A stretch of 64,000 nt of DNA from Zelopaecilomyces penicillatus (taxonomy: Eukaryota > Ascomycota > Sordariomycetes > Hypocreales > Pseudodiploosporaceae). Below are positions 27,001 to 39,631 of the stretch, in pieces (within the stretch, counting starts at the first letter, position 1; each line of letters begins with the position of its first letter). The stretch lies in assembly GCA_005765155.1 (NCBI GenBank), contig VCCP01000002.1, forward strand, positions 2,728,001-2,792,000. The letters are read 5' to 3'. The notes below the pieces were generated by a model that did no database searches, was not told the DNA's origin, and was given only the letters and a program-made list of their open reading frames with translations. The translations under genes were made by a program, and so were the position numbers.

Positions 27001-28700
27001 GATAATATTTATTCTTAGCTCTTTAATATTAATTCTATTATAAATATAATTATTCTATATAATATAATTATTTATAAAATTGCCTTATTATAGAATAGTT
27101 ATATTAAGTTCTTTAATAATATTAAATTATCTTTTATAATAAAAGTGATAGTAAGTTATAAGGCTTTTCTGGTTTGATATTATTTAATCTTTATAAATTA
27201 ATACTAATTCTCTTTTTTATTTTTAGATTTAAATAATATTTAAAGTATAGATTCTAGGGAGGGTGAATATAGGCTGGATGAATTGCCCTCTCTATTATAA
27301 GATATCCTTTATTATTGAGTTTATAAAAGATATACCTAGCACTCTTATATAGCTATCTAAGGGCTGAAGTCCTAAATAATACTTTTAGAAAGGTAATCTC
27401 TATAGTACTTAAGAATATCCTATACTAAAGTCTATTATAAAAACTCAAGTATCTTACCTTATATTTATATTAGCTAAAATAGGATATATTTATAGATATT
27501 TCTTTAATACCTTAATGAAATAGAAAGAGAGGATCTACTTTTTGTTTATTAATTATTATAGGGTTATTAATCTGATTCTATATTCCTATTATATATAATC
27601 CTTTTTGATTATTATTATAGCTATTAGAGAGTATATTATATAGCTATATTATCTATATATTTTAATCCTAGATGAATATAATAGGTACTGTTTGAATTAT
27701 AAATAGGATAGATATATAGACTATAAATAGAGAGGACTTTATAGCTATTAATCCAAGCCAGAGGATAAGAAGAAGTAAATAACTTTCTTAGGAAAGGATT
27801 AGATTAAAGAATCAGAGGGATTAGTTATTCTAGATTTCTTAAATATATCTATTGCTCTCTGCCTATAGAAATATTAGCTATTAACTTTAAAGGTTAGGTA
27901 TATAATAAAACAGGATATAAATAAGATAATAAAGGAAAACCCTAATAGGATTTAATAGATATAGATAGGATTAAATGATTCCTTAGTTATTAGGATATAG
28001 GTTTGGTTTAAAAGGGATAGGGTAAATTGATTTTAGAATAGTAATATTAATTATATAATCCAGATAATTTAATATTAATAAATAAATTAGCTTTTAAAGA
28101 TATTAATTAATCTTTATAAAATAAAGTGAATTAATAAAAGAGTATAATTAATTTAATATAATATTATAAAATATATATATAATAAAATAAGAAAGGGATT
28201 TATATAAATAGGAAAGTTAAAGAAAGATAATATTATAATACTAAAATGATTTATAAGAACTCTTATTTTTAATAGGAATTTAATGAGTTTTTTAAAGTAA
28301 AAGAAAAGGTTTTAGGTATATAAGTATAAGCTTTATTTAGTCCTGATTAGTATAGGTATAGGGTAGATCTAAGAGTAGATCTATGCTTAAAGGTATAATA
28401 AAATCAGACCAATATAGATCAAGAAAAGATTATAAATAAATAAGATTAATAGGGATTATTTAATTATTAATATAGGAATAGTTTAGTTATTATAATTAAG
28501 GTTTAGGAGTATTGATTGTTTATTATGATTGGTTTGGTATGGTTGGTTTATATATTAGTAATGGAATATTATATATAAAGAGTAAAATTTACTATACCTT
28601 TTAAGAAATATTATTAAGATCCTCTCTATTAAGGATTTTTAAATAGAATTTAGACTAGGAAATCCTTGGTTTAAGTATATAAGAAGTTATATATATATCT
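24026..28700 (+). pseudogene. Antisense coding-like segment of element C, function unknown
   Basis: From about 24180 one plus-strand frame runs for over 400 codons interrupted only by TAG/TAA, as in FNSII-x-LIDGDIIDYAYIV, ISLLKEASIIS and YREG-x-GFNSFY. Near 26170-26560 a plus frame reads IYIEILRKG, LVLLRDYKAGLLRKP and IFNTYLKEGYK. Plus-strand frames can be followed, with a frame change, to about 28.6 kb (RYIDYK-x-RGLYSY; IIKENPNRI). The start is present in C2 with transition-type differences only. I recognise no domain. It lies opposite to pol, so it would need its own promoter, or could use transcription from the 3' LTR outward. It may be one or more genes with introns; frame breaks were not resolved. 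Confidence 0.5.
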
Positions 28701-28749
28701 AAAGTGAGTATAGTTGATATATACTCTTCTGGTATTGGGTTAAGCTAGA

Positions 28750-31700
28750 GATTATAACTTTGAACTAAGATTTAATAGCTAATAGTAAATCCAGGAAGTC
28801 TTCTTTAAGATTAGTATTAGAGTTAGAGTCTTAGGGTATTATTTGATTAATAAATAAGTTAAAGTATATAAGGGGATCTAATAGTCTTAGCCCTCTCTTT
28901 TCCCTATATAGTTCTTATTTATCTTTAGGTCCAAAGAGCTATATATTAGTATTAGATATCTATTAGCTATGCTTATCCTTAATAAACTTCTTTAGATGGT
29001 TTCTAGAATAGATCTTATCTAGGAGAATCCTATTTATTATATAAAGTATATATGCTTTAATAATATCTGCTTATAAAGCAATCTGATATAGGCTATATCA
29101 ATGTATTATTATCTTTATTATATAGGATTTATCCTGCTTTTTAAGTATATTATATATAAGTATTAGGTTATTTGATATTAGTTAATTATATTCTAATTAA
29201 AGTATATGTTTATTGGCAGTATCTGTTCTTACTGCTAGCTTCTTTTTAAAGTTGATTATCTTTTCTCTAGTCTTTATTATATCTTTTAATCTTCTTTTTA
29301 ATATTTAAATATAAGATTTAAATAAGTCCTTAGTATTAATGATAATATCCTAATTAATAAGCCTCTATATTAGGAATTTAACTTTAAATAATAAGATAGG
29401 GTTATATCTATATATAAGATAAAAGGTAAAGAAGCTATAGGATGATTTAATTATAATTCTATCTATAAGAATAGCTGCTTTAAGGTATCTTATCTATTTA
29501 GAGTCCCTTTTTAATATCTTAGCTATTATAGATATAAGGCTTTAATAACCAACTTTAACTATAGAATTGGTTATAGGATTATACCTAGATATTTAAATAT
29601 ATTTTATACTCTAATTAAATAGTATTTAAAAGAGAAGCCCTTTTATTTTAGATTTATTATTAATAATTATATAAAGTATAAGTCTATATTATTATATTAA
29701 GGTTATAATAAATCTAATTATAGCCCTTAAGTTAATCTACTATATTGATTGAACTTTAATCTATCTGGTTAAGTTATAGTGAGCTTCTATAAGGAAGTTT
29801 ATATTATAATTAGATAGTATATATTATAAATCGAAATGTACTTTTGATATTAGCTATCTAGGTGATATTAGAATTGCTGATTCTTTACTTTATTATAGTA
29901 TAAACTTTTGATATTTGGGGTAGTAGGCTATAGCTAAGGAAATATTATTCTATATCTTTCTTTAGTAGTATCTATTAAAGAGAGTTTTAAAGATAATTGC
30001 TTTACCTTTATATCCTTAAGCTATATAATAGCTTATTATTAATTTCTTATAGATAGATAAGTTATTAATAATTAATATAGGATGGTTTCTTTTATAAGTT
30101 AGCCTTAGCTAAAGTTTTCTATCCTTAATAAAGAATCTCTAAGCTTTTTAATATAGTGTTCTAAATTATACTCTATTAAGATTAGATAGTCTTTCTAATA
30201 AATATAAGAATCTAATAATCTACTAGGATTCTATAGAATATCCAGGTTCTAGTATATCTAATTATATTAACCTAAGATATATATTAATTATATCCTTTAA
30301 ATCCCTATTAATTTTAGTATTTATTTGATTAGATAGCCCTGATTCTTTCTAAGAAAGTCTATCTATTATACTATTATTTTTCTTAGGAATATATTTAATA
30401 GTAAAATTAAATAATATAATATAGCTGATCTAGTAGATAATAAGACTATTTAGTATATTATAAATAGTATTATTAAGCTGGTATATAAGGATATATATAT
30501 CTATCTTTAAAGTAAATTATATATTATAGATATATCCTTTAAGCCTTTAAAGTATAAAAAGAATAGCCTTATACTCTTGCTTTATTATATTATAATTGTA
30601 TTCAGCCTTATTCTAATAACTGCTTTTAAACCTAATCAGGTATTATTGCCTATCTAGGACTTATATTAAAACTATTCCCTATCCTTTAAGGCTAGTATTT
30701 ATTATAAATATAATTTCTCTATCCTTTTTAAAGAGATTAAATAATATTAGAATAGGGATAGTTATTATTATATCCTTAAGCTTAGCTATTATCTTTAATT
30801 ATAATCCTCTTTACTTTTAAGAAGCTTTCTTTTATAATAGGGTAATAAGGGAGAGAGTAATAGTAATAAAGTTATATATCTAAATTTAATAATAGTTAAT
30901 AAGTCTAAGAAAGGCTTTAATATCTATTATATTATAATAGATAAGCTATTCTAGGATCTTAATAATCTTTTCTTTGATTAGTTTCCTCTTAGATATCTTA
31001 TAAAGGAATCTAATAATAATAGTTATATTTTAATAATATCTTGATTTCCCTTTTAATATTATATATTCAGAGAGCTTAATATTAAGAAAGACTTTATTAA
31101 GATTTTATAAATACTTAAATATATATTTCTATACTTTAGAAAGAATCTCTTTATTATTATAAGTGGATTATAGCCTATATATAATAATATTATTAAGAAA
31201 GGGTTTATAGATATCTAGGATAAGATTAAATAATATTTAAGTTATAATTCTTATAAACTAGGCTATAGAATTTATAGTGCTTTAAGAGAGTATATATATC
31301 CTTAAAAGACTAATAGTAAAAGAAAATATAATAAGATCCTTACTCTTTTTATTTAATAGGATTTAATTATAGCTAGAAAAGAAATCTAATAGTAAGAGTA
31401 TAGTATATATAAAGAAATCTTTATTAAAGGAATTAATACTAAAAGAGATAAATATATCTTTAAGAGTAATAGTATTATATTTTATAATAGTATTAATTAA
31501 ATAAAGCCCTTTATCCTTTTTCTTAATAAAGAAATATTAGTTCCTATAGGAGGTATAAGACTCTTCTAATATATGATTCTTAAAGTGTATCTTTAATAAC
31601 TCTATAGCTTTTACTTTTAATCCTTATAAAATAGAGATAGAATATACCTATTAGGCTAAATAGAGAATCACTTTAATAACTTAAGGAGATATAATTAATA

Positions 31701-34700
31701 GATTAAGTATTCTACTTTCTTTGAATTATTAAGATAAAGCTTATTCTTTATTATAAAGGATCTCTAGGAAAATATCAGTCTTTTATTAGATTAATATATC
31801 CTTAGTTTAAGAGAGGATTTTCTTAAGGTATTCTTTATAGAGTTAGGATCTTTTAGATATATTAGAGAACTTTAGGATAATATATTTAGTAAAGGGTATA
31901 TCTAGATTAATTCTTCCCTTTATTTTCTTTTATTTCTTCTTTTTCTAAAATAGATTATTATTAGATATAGATCTATCTAAAGAAATATTATTAATAGGAT
32001 TAATTTTATTAGCCTTCTTCTTATATAAGGTATAGATATATATCTTAGGAGGATTATATAATTAATATATTCCTCTTTTTTTAGATTTCTTCTTTTTCTT
32101 TAGGGAGTCTAATTCAATCTTAATTATTTCTAAAGCTTTAATATATTGCTTTATAGACTCTATTAATATACTCCTAATAATTATCTTATTATTATTAGAG
32201 TTAAGCTTTATTAATATTTCTTTATTATTTTTAAGAAGCTATTTTAGATTAATTAATTCCTTATTATTAACTATATCTCTAATAATATAATTAATATTTA
32301 GTTTTCTAAGGAGTTAGATTTATTTTATTCTTAATAAATAATACCTATAGTAGAAGTAATTACTTATACTTGCTCTATTTAGTACTATATATATAAATCT
32401 CTACTTTTCTAAGAATGATTAAATAATAGCTTAGCTATTCTAATAAATGATATCCTTAGAATAAAGGGTATTATAACTCTATCTAGTATTATATATAGAT
32501 AAGTGGATATCTAAGCGATTTCTATATAGAGTTAAACTTCTATTTCCCTAATTATTTAAGTAATCTATTTAGAGAATGATATTATTTTAATCTTGATTAG
32601 ATTATATTTAACTCTGTATTTCTTAGCTAATGATTTTAAGATAATATTACCTTTAGAGCCTGAATTAATAAATATATTTATTGCTTTTTCTTCTTAAGAA
32701 TTAATCCTGATTTAAATCTTAGGTATTTATTATATATTTGATAATTGATAACTATCCAAGTATATTTAAGTGATCTTATAAGGTATCTTATTAAAAGAGA
32801 AGCTTATATTATTATAAAGATTATCTTTAATCGATTCTAGAATATAGAAATAATATAGGCCTAATAGATCTATATTATCTTGATCTTAATTAGATAATAC
32901 TATTTAATACTAGCTATAATTAAGAGAGGCTTCTTCTTATATCTTAATTATAGCTATAATACTAATATATAGTTATTTAGTTAGCTTATTAAAGAAGGCT
33001 TTATTATATCTTATCTATAGATAAACTTAAATTACTTCTATTATATTCTTTAGCTTTATTAAAGATATAGGATTATCTAATCTATTCTTAGGGATATAGA
33101 GGATTTCTATTATATTTTTAGCCTGATTTAATAGATCCTAGCCTATAATTATTCTAAGCTTTAGATTAAGATTAATCAATATATAAAGTGGTATAGCAAT
33201 TGTCTTTATAAGCAAGGTCTCTTTTAGTTTTAACTGGTGATAAGGAAGTCTTATACTCTAATTTATTATTTATAATATATTCTTAGATATAGTTATTGGA
33301 TTAGAAGGTATTATCTTATCTGATATTAGGGTAGCCTTAGGAGTGGGCTTCTAATATATAATAGTTAGAGGTTTAATTAACTCTCTATTATTGCCCCTTT
33401 ATCTCTTTCTCTTATTAGTATTTATATTAATTATATATATTAATATTATTTAATTCTCTATATCTTTATATTAAGAGAATAATATAAAAGAAGTTTGGAT
33501 TATATTTTTATTAGATATAATATCTAAGTATTATAACTTTATAGATTATTATTTAAGGCCTAGGTAAGGGATATATTTTCTAAAGATTATATCTTTATAT
33601 TTATTTAATACCTATTTAAAGTACTAAGGGGCTCTAGCTTTAATTAAGGGGATAAGGGATATAATTATATAATTAAAGAAGTTAATAGCCTAAGCTATTA
33701 TAAGCTTCTAATAGTATTCTTTTATCTTAAGAAACTATTATATAATAATAGAAGGAATTATACTCTAGTCTATAATATATCCTAGATTTAATATCCTAAT
33801 ATATAAATTATATATATAGAACTCAAGTTTAGTATTATATATTAATTTATTATAATAGAAGGGAAAATAGCTTAATAAGTTATAGTATTAATAATTATTC
33901 TTATCCTATCTCTTTTAAAGGGAGAAGATATTAAAATCCTTATTATTATTAAGATTAAATATTATTTAATTAGATAAAAAACTTATTAAGTTTTTATACT
34001 ATAGATCCTTATTAATATATATATTAGTATCTACCTATATTTTAGTAATTATTTAAGTAATATCTTCTCTAATAGTTATATTAATCTTAAGATTATTAAT
34101 AAGCTTAATTAACTCCTCTATATCTATTAGCTTAGCTTTAAGGGGTATAGTCTTAATAATAGTTAAAAAGAACTTTTCTTTAAAGTGAAGATCCTATATA
34201 ACCAGATTCTTTATTATAATAATTTAATTAAGTATTACCCTGATAGTAATTATATTTATCTGGTTCCTAAGACTATTAGAAGTCTTATACTATTTAATAG
34301 CTAATCTAATAATTATTTAATTATTAAAGTATCCCTAGAGCTATTTATATAATATCTTCTTAAGTTTATAGGGATTATTAATAGAATTTACTTAAATAAT
34401 CTTAATAAGAAGCCTTACTAGTATAGTCTTATATAATATATAAGATAATAGTTTTAAGTCCTTTTAATTTAAATTATATTAAGAAGTATAGAATCTATAT
34501 CTATTAAGCTAGTCTAGAATATCTTTAATAGACTCTAGGTGCTATTATTTAAGTGCTTTTAAATAATCTTTATATAATCTTAACTATTATAAGTCTCCTT
34601 TAAAGAAATAGTTCTTTAATACTTCTTTAGCTTTTATTTATAAGAGATTATAGATAAATCCCTAGATAATATCTTTATAGATATTAATTATATAATATAT

Positions 34701-36066
34701 AAAGTAGTTATATTTCTTTTTATTAATTATATTATTATCTTTTATCTTAAGCTTATAGCTTAAAAGGTATTTAATAATATTAGTTCTATTAAAGTATTTA
34801 ATAAGCTTAAGATTAATAGTATATCTCTTAGGTTTATTTATAATAAAGATATCCTTAAGATTATTAAAGAGAATAATATTAATCTTAGTAATACTTTACT
34901 AAAAACTCTTAATAATATTATCCCTTAATTGATTAATTAATTATAAGCCTGATCTATTAGGGGAAGGGCTATTAGAATTTATAATAGATATTATATTAGA
35001 TAAAGGAATGCTTAGAATAAGGATATTAGGGGTAATAGTCTTAGGAGTAGTAATTCTAATAATAGAATTAGAGCTATTTAAAGGTCTTCTTCTTTAATAT
35101 AAAGAGTATCTGCTTAAACCAGAGGCTAGTGATATACTAAGAAGATCTAATAATAATAAAGGCTTCCTATTATAAAGATATTTGGATATCTAGTTTAAGA
35201 AGGAGTTATCTTAATTCTTATATAATAATATCTTATTAATTATATCCTAGTATTAATATAAAACCTTTCCTTTAAGGATAGATATTATATTTAAGTTAAG
35301 GATAGTAATTCCTATATTATTATAATTAAATAATATCTTATTTCTAAAATATTAAGATTACTCTTAAATAGGAAGCTTCTTTAATACTAAGGATAAGACC
35401 TATAAGGAGAAAAGAGAGATAAAAATATTTCCTAAGATTAGCTAAATTATTAAAATATTAACCTATAGTATAAAAAAGTAAAACCAAGGGTTAATATATA
35501 GCTAATACTACTTATTATTAATTAAATAATTAATATTAGAAGCTATATAAGCTGATTGTTTATAGTGGTTCTTCCTATACTTATTTATATTTTAATTAAA
35601 TAAAATTAATAAATTTAAAGTATCTTGCCTTTTTAATCTAATATTTAATAAATAAGTTATCTTTTATATATATTTTAGATAAAAGCTTATCTTAGGATTA
35701 AATATTCTCTTATTTTTTCTTTTAATGGTTTAGTATTCTATAATATTAGATTCTAATAAAAAGGAAATTAATAATACCTTACTATTTAGCTAGGATAATA
35801 TATAATATCCTTGCTTTATAGACTTTAGGTCTTTTAATAAATAAACTTAGCTCTTTTGCTTTTAGATTTCTAGGCTATTATTCTTAGAGATATCTCTTGA
35901 TTATATTAATTAAAAGATCTTATAAGGGTACTTATAATAATTCTTTTTAGACTGATCCTTATAATAGCTTAAAAGTGCTTTTAAATGTATTATATTATTG
36001 ATCTGGTATTAATTGATCCTTTTAATAATAAAGCAAATAAGATATCCCTCTATCTTAATTATTAGT
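28750..36066 (-). pseudogene. C1 gag-pol relic (RT, RNase H, integrase)
   Basis: On the minus strand, RT at about 31.06-31.26 kb reads ILDIYKPFLNNIIIY and STYNNKEILSKV, with IFKYL-x-NLNKVFLNIK. This is the FxDD form of the RT box (DD now NN) and its downstream block, seen in a fungal gypsy lineage. RNase H at 30.33-30.71 kb reads NTSLKG, SY-x-NKAEYNYNIIK and FNFTIKYIPKKNNSIDRLS. Integrase at 29.15-30.0 kb reads HFDL-x-YILS, EAHYNLTRQIK and IIINNKSKIKGLL, with IKYI-x-ISRYNPITNSIVKVGY in the place of the IPHxRISPYxPxSNGxVERGH motif. Gag and protease should lie at 31.5-35.5 kb but were not resolved. Most stops are former Gln codons. Confidence 0.85.
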
Positions 36067-36463
36067 TTTAATAAGGGGAAAACAATATATATAATAATAC
36101 TAATACTATCTATAGAACTATAGGGTGATTTTAGGGTAGTTATATAGCTAGTATAGTCTATAAGGATTGAATAGATAAGAAAAGCTATAAAGCAGTAATA
36201 TAATAAATTAAACTTAAGGGATTAATTAATTATCCTATAATTAATTAGATAAAGAAGATAGCTTTTTAATAGCTAGTCTTTTAAATATATTAGAAAATTC
36301 TTAGGTAGAAGGGGGGGAAGAAAACTTGAATTCGATGATATTTACTTATTTAAATAGCCTGGGTATGGTCTATCTACTTATATAGTTTAATCCCCCTAAG
36401 TGCAGCTTATACAGCTATAGCTTAGTTAACTAGCAAGGGGGTGTGTTTAACCCAGCCATTAAA
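36067..36463 (-). repeat. C1 LTR (5' LTR)
   Basis: 397 bp, same length as its partner at 23629. Its right end (about 36400-36450) is much less mutated than its left. It is flanked on the right by ATAT. Confidence 0.88.
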
Positions 36464-36467
36464 ATAT

Positions 36468-37375
36468 ATAAGCTACTTTATTCTAGTTTTTAAAGTATTT
36501 AATATATATTATCTATATAAATATTTAGATTACTATTATATATTAAGATATTATCTAGATATATAATATAGATATAATCTATAAGGCCTTATAGTATATT
36601 ATTAATATATTCCTAGAATATAGTAAGAGTGTTTATAAGTTTAAAAAGTATTATTTAATATTTAAAGTGGTTATAATAGTATTAGAAAGTAGTCTTTTAT
36701 TTATTGCTTTCTTTAATATATATTTAATAATATATATCTTTAAGATTAAATTTAATGAATTTCTTTGCTTCTTAAAATCGATTTAGGATCTTATAGATTA
36801 ATAGTAATAAGGCTTGGTTTTTCTTTATTATTTAATTAAGAGTATAATAATTAATATAAAGATATAGCTTGCCTTTTTTTTTTAAAATAAATAGAATAGA
36901 TACTTTATATAGGCTTATTAATTAATATATTTAATCTTATTTTAAAGCTATATAAAGGTATTTCTAAAGTATTTCTAGCTTTTTTTTTATTAAGGAATAG
37001 ATAGGGCCTTATAATAATACCTTCCTATTAATTAATTTTATTAAATAAGTTTATTCTTTAAATAGTAATAGTTTAATAATTGCTTTCTTATTAAATATCT
37101 CTATAAATTATATATATTTAGGTAATAGAGTTTTTATAAGTTCTTTTTCTTTTTTTAATTATAGCTTATTATTATTAATAGATCTTATATCTAAGATAAT
37201 TATTATAGTTTTTATTATCCTTATAATCTATTAAGCTTGCTTTATATTAATAATAAATTTAATACTTTATTCTATTAAGGGATAGTTTTAATAATCCTTT
37301 AATTATATAATTCTTAGGTTTATAATATAAAAGAAAGATAATCCTAAGATAAAATCTTCTTTAATATTTATTATA
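36468..37375 (-). pseudogene. E2 protease end and reverse transcriptase
   Basis: The minus-strand reading gives a protease-like DFILGLSFFYIIN (near 37.35 kb), then LPKYI-x-FIEIF, GPIYSL, KKKGKLYLYINYYTLN (about 36.85 kb), EAKKFIKFNLKDIYY, and IDYIYIIYLDNILIYNSNLN (36.5-36.6 kb). This is gypsy RT in normal order. The YLDD box is now YLDN and several Trp/Gln codons are stops. It ends SSLYI at the C1 insertion and resumes at 23624. Confidence 0.92.
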
Positions 37376-37379
37376 ATAT

Positions 37380-37778
37380 TTTGATAGGGGGAAAACAATA
37401 TATATAACAACACTAACACTACCCATAGAACTGTAGAGTGATTTTAGGGTAGTTATATAGCCAGCATAGTCCGCAAGGATTGAATGGGCAAGAAAAGCTA
37501 CGAAGCGGCGATATAATGAATTGAACTTGAGGGATCAATTGATCATCCTATAACTGATCAGATAAAGAAGACAGCTTTTTAATAGCTAGTCTTTTGAATA
37601 TACTAGAAAATTCTTAGGTAGAAGGGGGGGAAAAAAAAACTTGAATTTGATGATGTCTGCCCGTTCAAATGGCCCGGGTATGGCCTATCTACTTATACAG
37701 TTTAATCCCCCTAAGTGTAGCTTATATAGTTATAGCTTAGTCAACTAGCAAGGGGGTGTGTTCAACCCAGCCATTAAA
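37380..37778 (-). mobile_element. Solo LTR of element C, least mutated copy
   Basis: A single 399-bp C LTR (TTTGATAGGGGG... to ...CAGCCATTAAA) is flanked by ATAT on both sides (37376-37379, 37779-37782). Deleting it with one ATAT joins the E2 protease frame (YLIDYI into NIKEDFILG). It keeps CpG sites (GAAGCGGCGA, TGCCCGTTC, GGCCCGGGT) that are TpA or TpG in the other copies, so it best represents the unmutated LTR. It probably arose by LTR-LTR recombination of a full element. Confidence 0.88.
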
Positions 37779-37782
37779 ATAT

Positions 37783-39412
37783 AATCTATAAGATATCTTT
37801 TTATTATTCCTTAATTATTATAAAGTTCTATTAACTTTATAATTCTTTTATATATAGGAAAGTTAATATCCTTATATACTATCTTTAATAAAAGGCTTTC
37901 TTTTAAATAATTAAAGTCTATTAATAATTTTAGATTAATAAGGTAAACTTTTAATTTTAGATTAAATAATAATATAGCTATTATCTAGCTATAATTATTT
38001 TATATCCTTGCTTTTTTTATTATTAAGGATATAAAATAATTAATATTATTCTAGATATAATAGATAATTAGATTAATATTAGAATTATTAATTAAGGTAT
38101 TAAGATTTATTTATTACTATTAAACTACTTTATAATTTTTAATAATATAATAAATACTCTTATATATTATATAGTTAAGAGCTTAATATATTATCTTATA
38201 GTATATACTATTATATTTATAATACTTTATATATTAAGGGATAAAATTATTATTTAATAAATAATCTTTTTAATTTAATAAAGGGGTTATATTATTATTA
38301 GCTTTATTTTAGAGAGAGATTAAATTATTCTAATTATTAATCTTTTATTATAAAAAGGCTTTATAAGTGTTTTGGTTATTCTATCTTTATTAGGCTAATA
38401 TAGACTCTCTTTATATATCTATTTAAAATAGCTGCTTTTAAGTAATAGATAAGCTATTATTTATAACTTTAGCCTAAAGAGACCCTAATAATCTTTATAC
38501 TATATAAGTTATATAATAGCTTAAAGATAATAGCTTTAATAGCTTATTAATAAGGTATTTATATATATAAATAAACTATTAAAAGATTTAATTTATAATT
38601 TATTAAAGCTAATCTAGCTTTTTAATAGCTTTATAATAGTATATTAAACTATTATTTTAATTATTTAATAGCTAATATATTAATATAGCTTAAGTAATAT
38701 CTTTAATATCTTTTAAATGATTAATATAGAGATAGCTAATCTATTAATTAGATATATTACCTTAAAAGCAGATAATACTAAAAAGTATCTTTTATATATC
38801 CTTTAGGAATTCTATAAAGATTACTATAAACTATATATTAAATTAGATTAGGAATATTTATAATTCAATCTAAGACTTCTTTTAATACTTAGATATTAAA
38901 AGAGCTTAGGATTAAATAATTCTATAATATTACTTTAACTCTTCTACTTCTTTATAGTTTAATATATTAGATAATTAAGTTAAGATAATTGAATCTTTTA
39001 GCTCTAAAAGATTTAAAATTATATTTAAATCATTCTTTTAAAATAAGAATAAATATTCTATCTTTCTTTTTTCTTTTAATTATCTTTTAATTATCTAAAT
39101 TAATTAATCTAGCTTTATTTTAAAAAGAGTTTTATTATTTATTAATAGTATATTAGTTAAAGGAGTAATTATAAAATACTTAAATCTAGCTTAATATTAA
39201 ATAAGAAGCTAGATTAAAGGCTGCTTTTATTAATTTAAAGATTATTCTATAATCTTTAATAAAGCTATAGTATTATTAATTATTACTTAGGTTTCTAGGA
39301 TTAATTCAGGCTTATAGCTTATAAGCTAATAGCTAGCTATTATGGTTTATTTTGCTATTATTCTTAATTTTAATAATCTCTTTACTTAAAGAAAGGATAA
39401 GAGAGATCAATC
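37783..39412 (-). pseudogene. E2 gag-protease region
   Basis: This stretch lies between the 5' LTR and the RT in the correct place for gag and protease. The last codons before the solo LTR (KRYLIDY) join the protease reading on the other side. I could not identify a CCHC knuckle or capsid motif in the mutated sequence. Confidence 0.6.
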
Positions 39413-39626
39413 TATTAAGGATTAAGGTTAAGAGGTTGTAAAGAGAGTGAAGAAGGTTAGGAATAGTATTAATTTTGCTATATATAAGCAGGTAGGTAAT
39501 AGATAACTAGAAGCTTAATCTCTGGTCTTCTTCCTTTTCTTAAAGGAGAAGGCCCTCTTTATAGATATATATATTCCTAGCCTATATAATATAGATTCTC
39601 TGCAGGGCTCTTTTAGGGTCCTGATA
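39413..39626 (-). repeat. E2 LTR (5' LTR)
   Basis: 214 bp, TATTAAGGATTAAGG... to ...GGGTCCTGATA, then the target repeat AAAAT (39627-39631). Confidence 0.9.
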
Positions 39627-39631
39627 AAAAT

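Larger units (their letters stand above)
23629..36463 (-). mobile_element. C1: giant (12.8 kb) Ty3/gypsy-type element with antisense segment
   Basis: Two 397-bp LTRs (23629-24025, 36067-36463) carry perfect TTTAAT/ATTAAA ends. A purine tract next to the left LTR (complement of ACCCTCTTAG) gives minus orientation. Minus-strand pol lies at about 28.8-31.3 kb. Between pol and the 3' LTR lie about 4.5 kb that read as damaged coding sequence on the plus strand. The same LTR-to-antisense junction occurs in C2 at 62706, so this segment belongs to the element and is not a chance insertion. The element sits in the RT/RNase H segment of E2. Confidence 0.88.
10945..39626 (-). mobile_element. E2: Ty3/gypsy LTR retrotransposon inserted in E1 RT, carrying three further insertions
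   Basis: Two LTRs of exactly 214 bp (10945-11158 and 39413-39626) bound the element. A target duplication AAAAT flanks it, and a minus-strand polypurine tract (complement of CCCCCCTTTTTTT at 11165-11177) adjoins the left LTR. Domains on the minus strand run in gypsy order from right to left: gag/protease 39.4-37.8 kb, RT 37.1-36.5 kb, end of RT and RNase H 23.6-23.05 kb, integrase core 22.9-22.0 and 14.5-13.7 kb. Its own sequence is about 8.0 kb. The rest is B1, C1 and a solo C LTR. All coding parts are RIP-inactivated. Confidence 0.9.
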
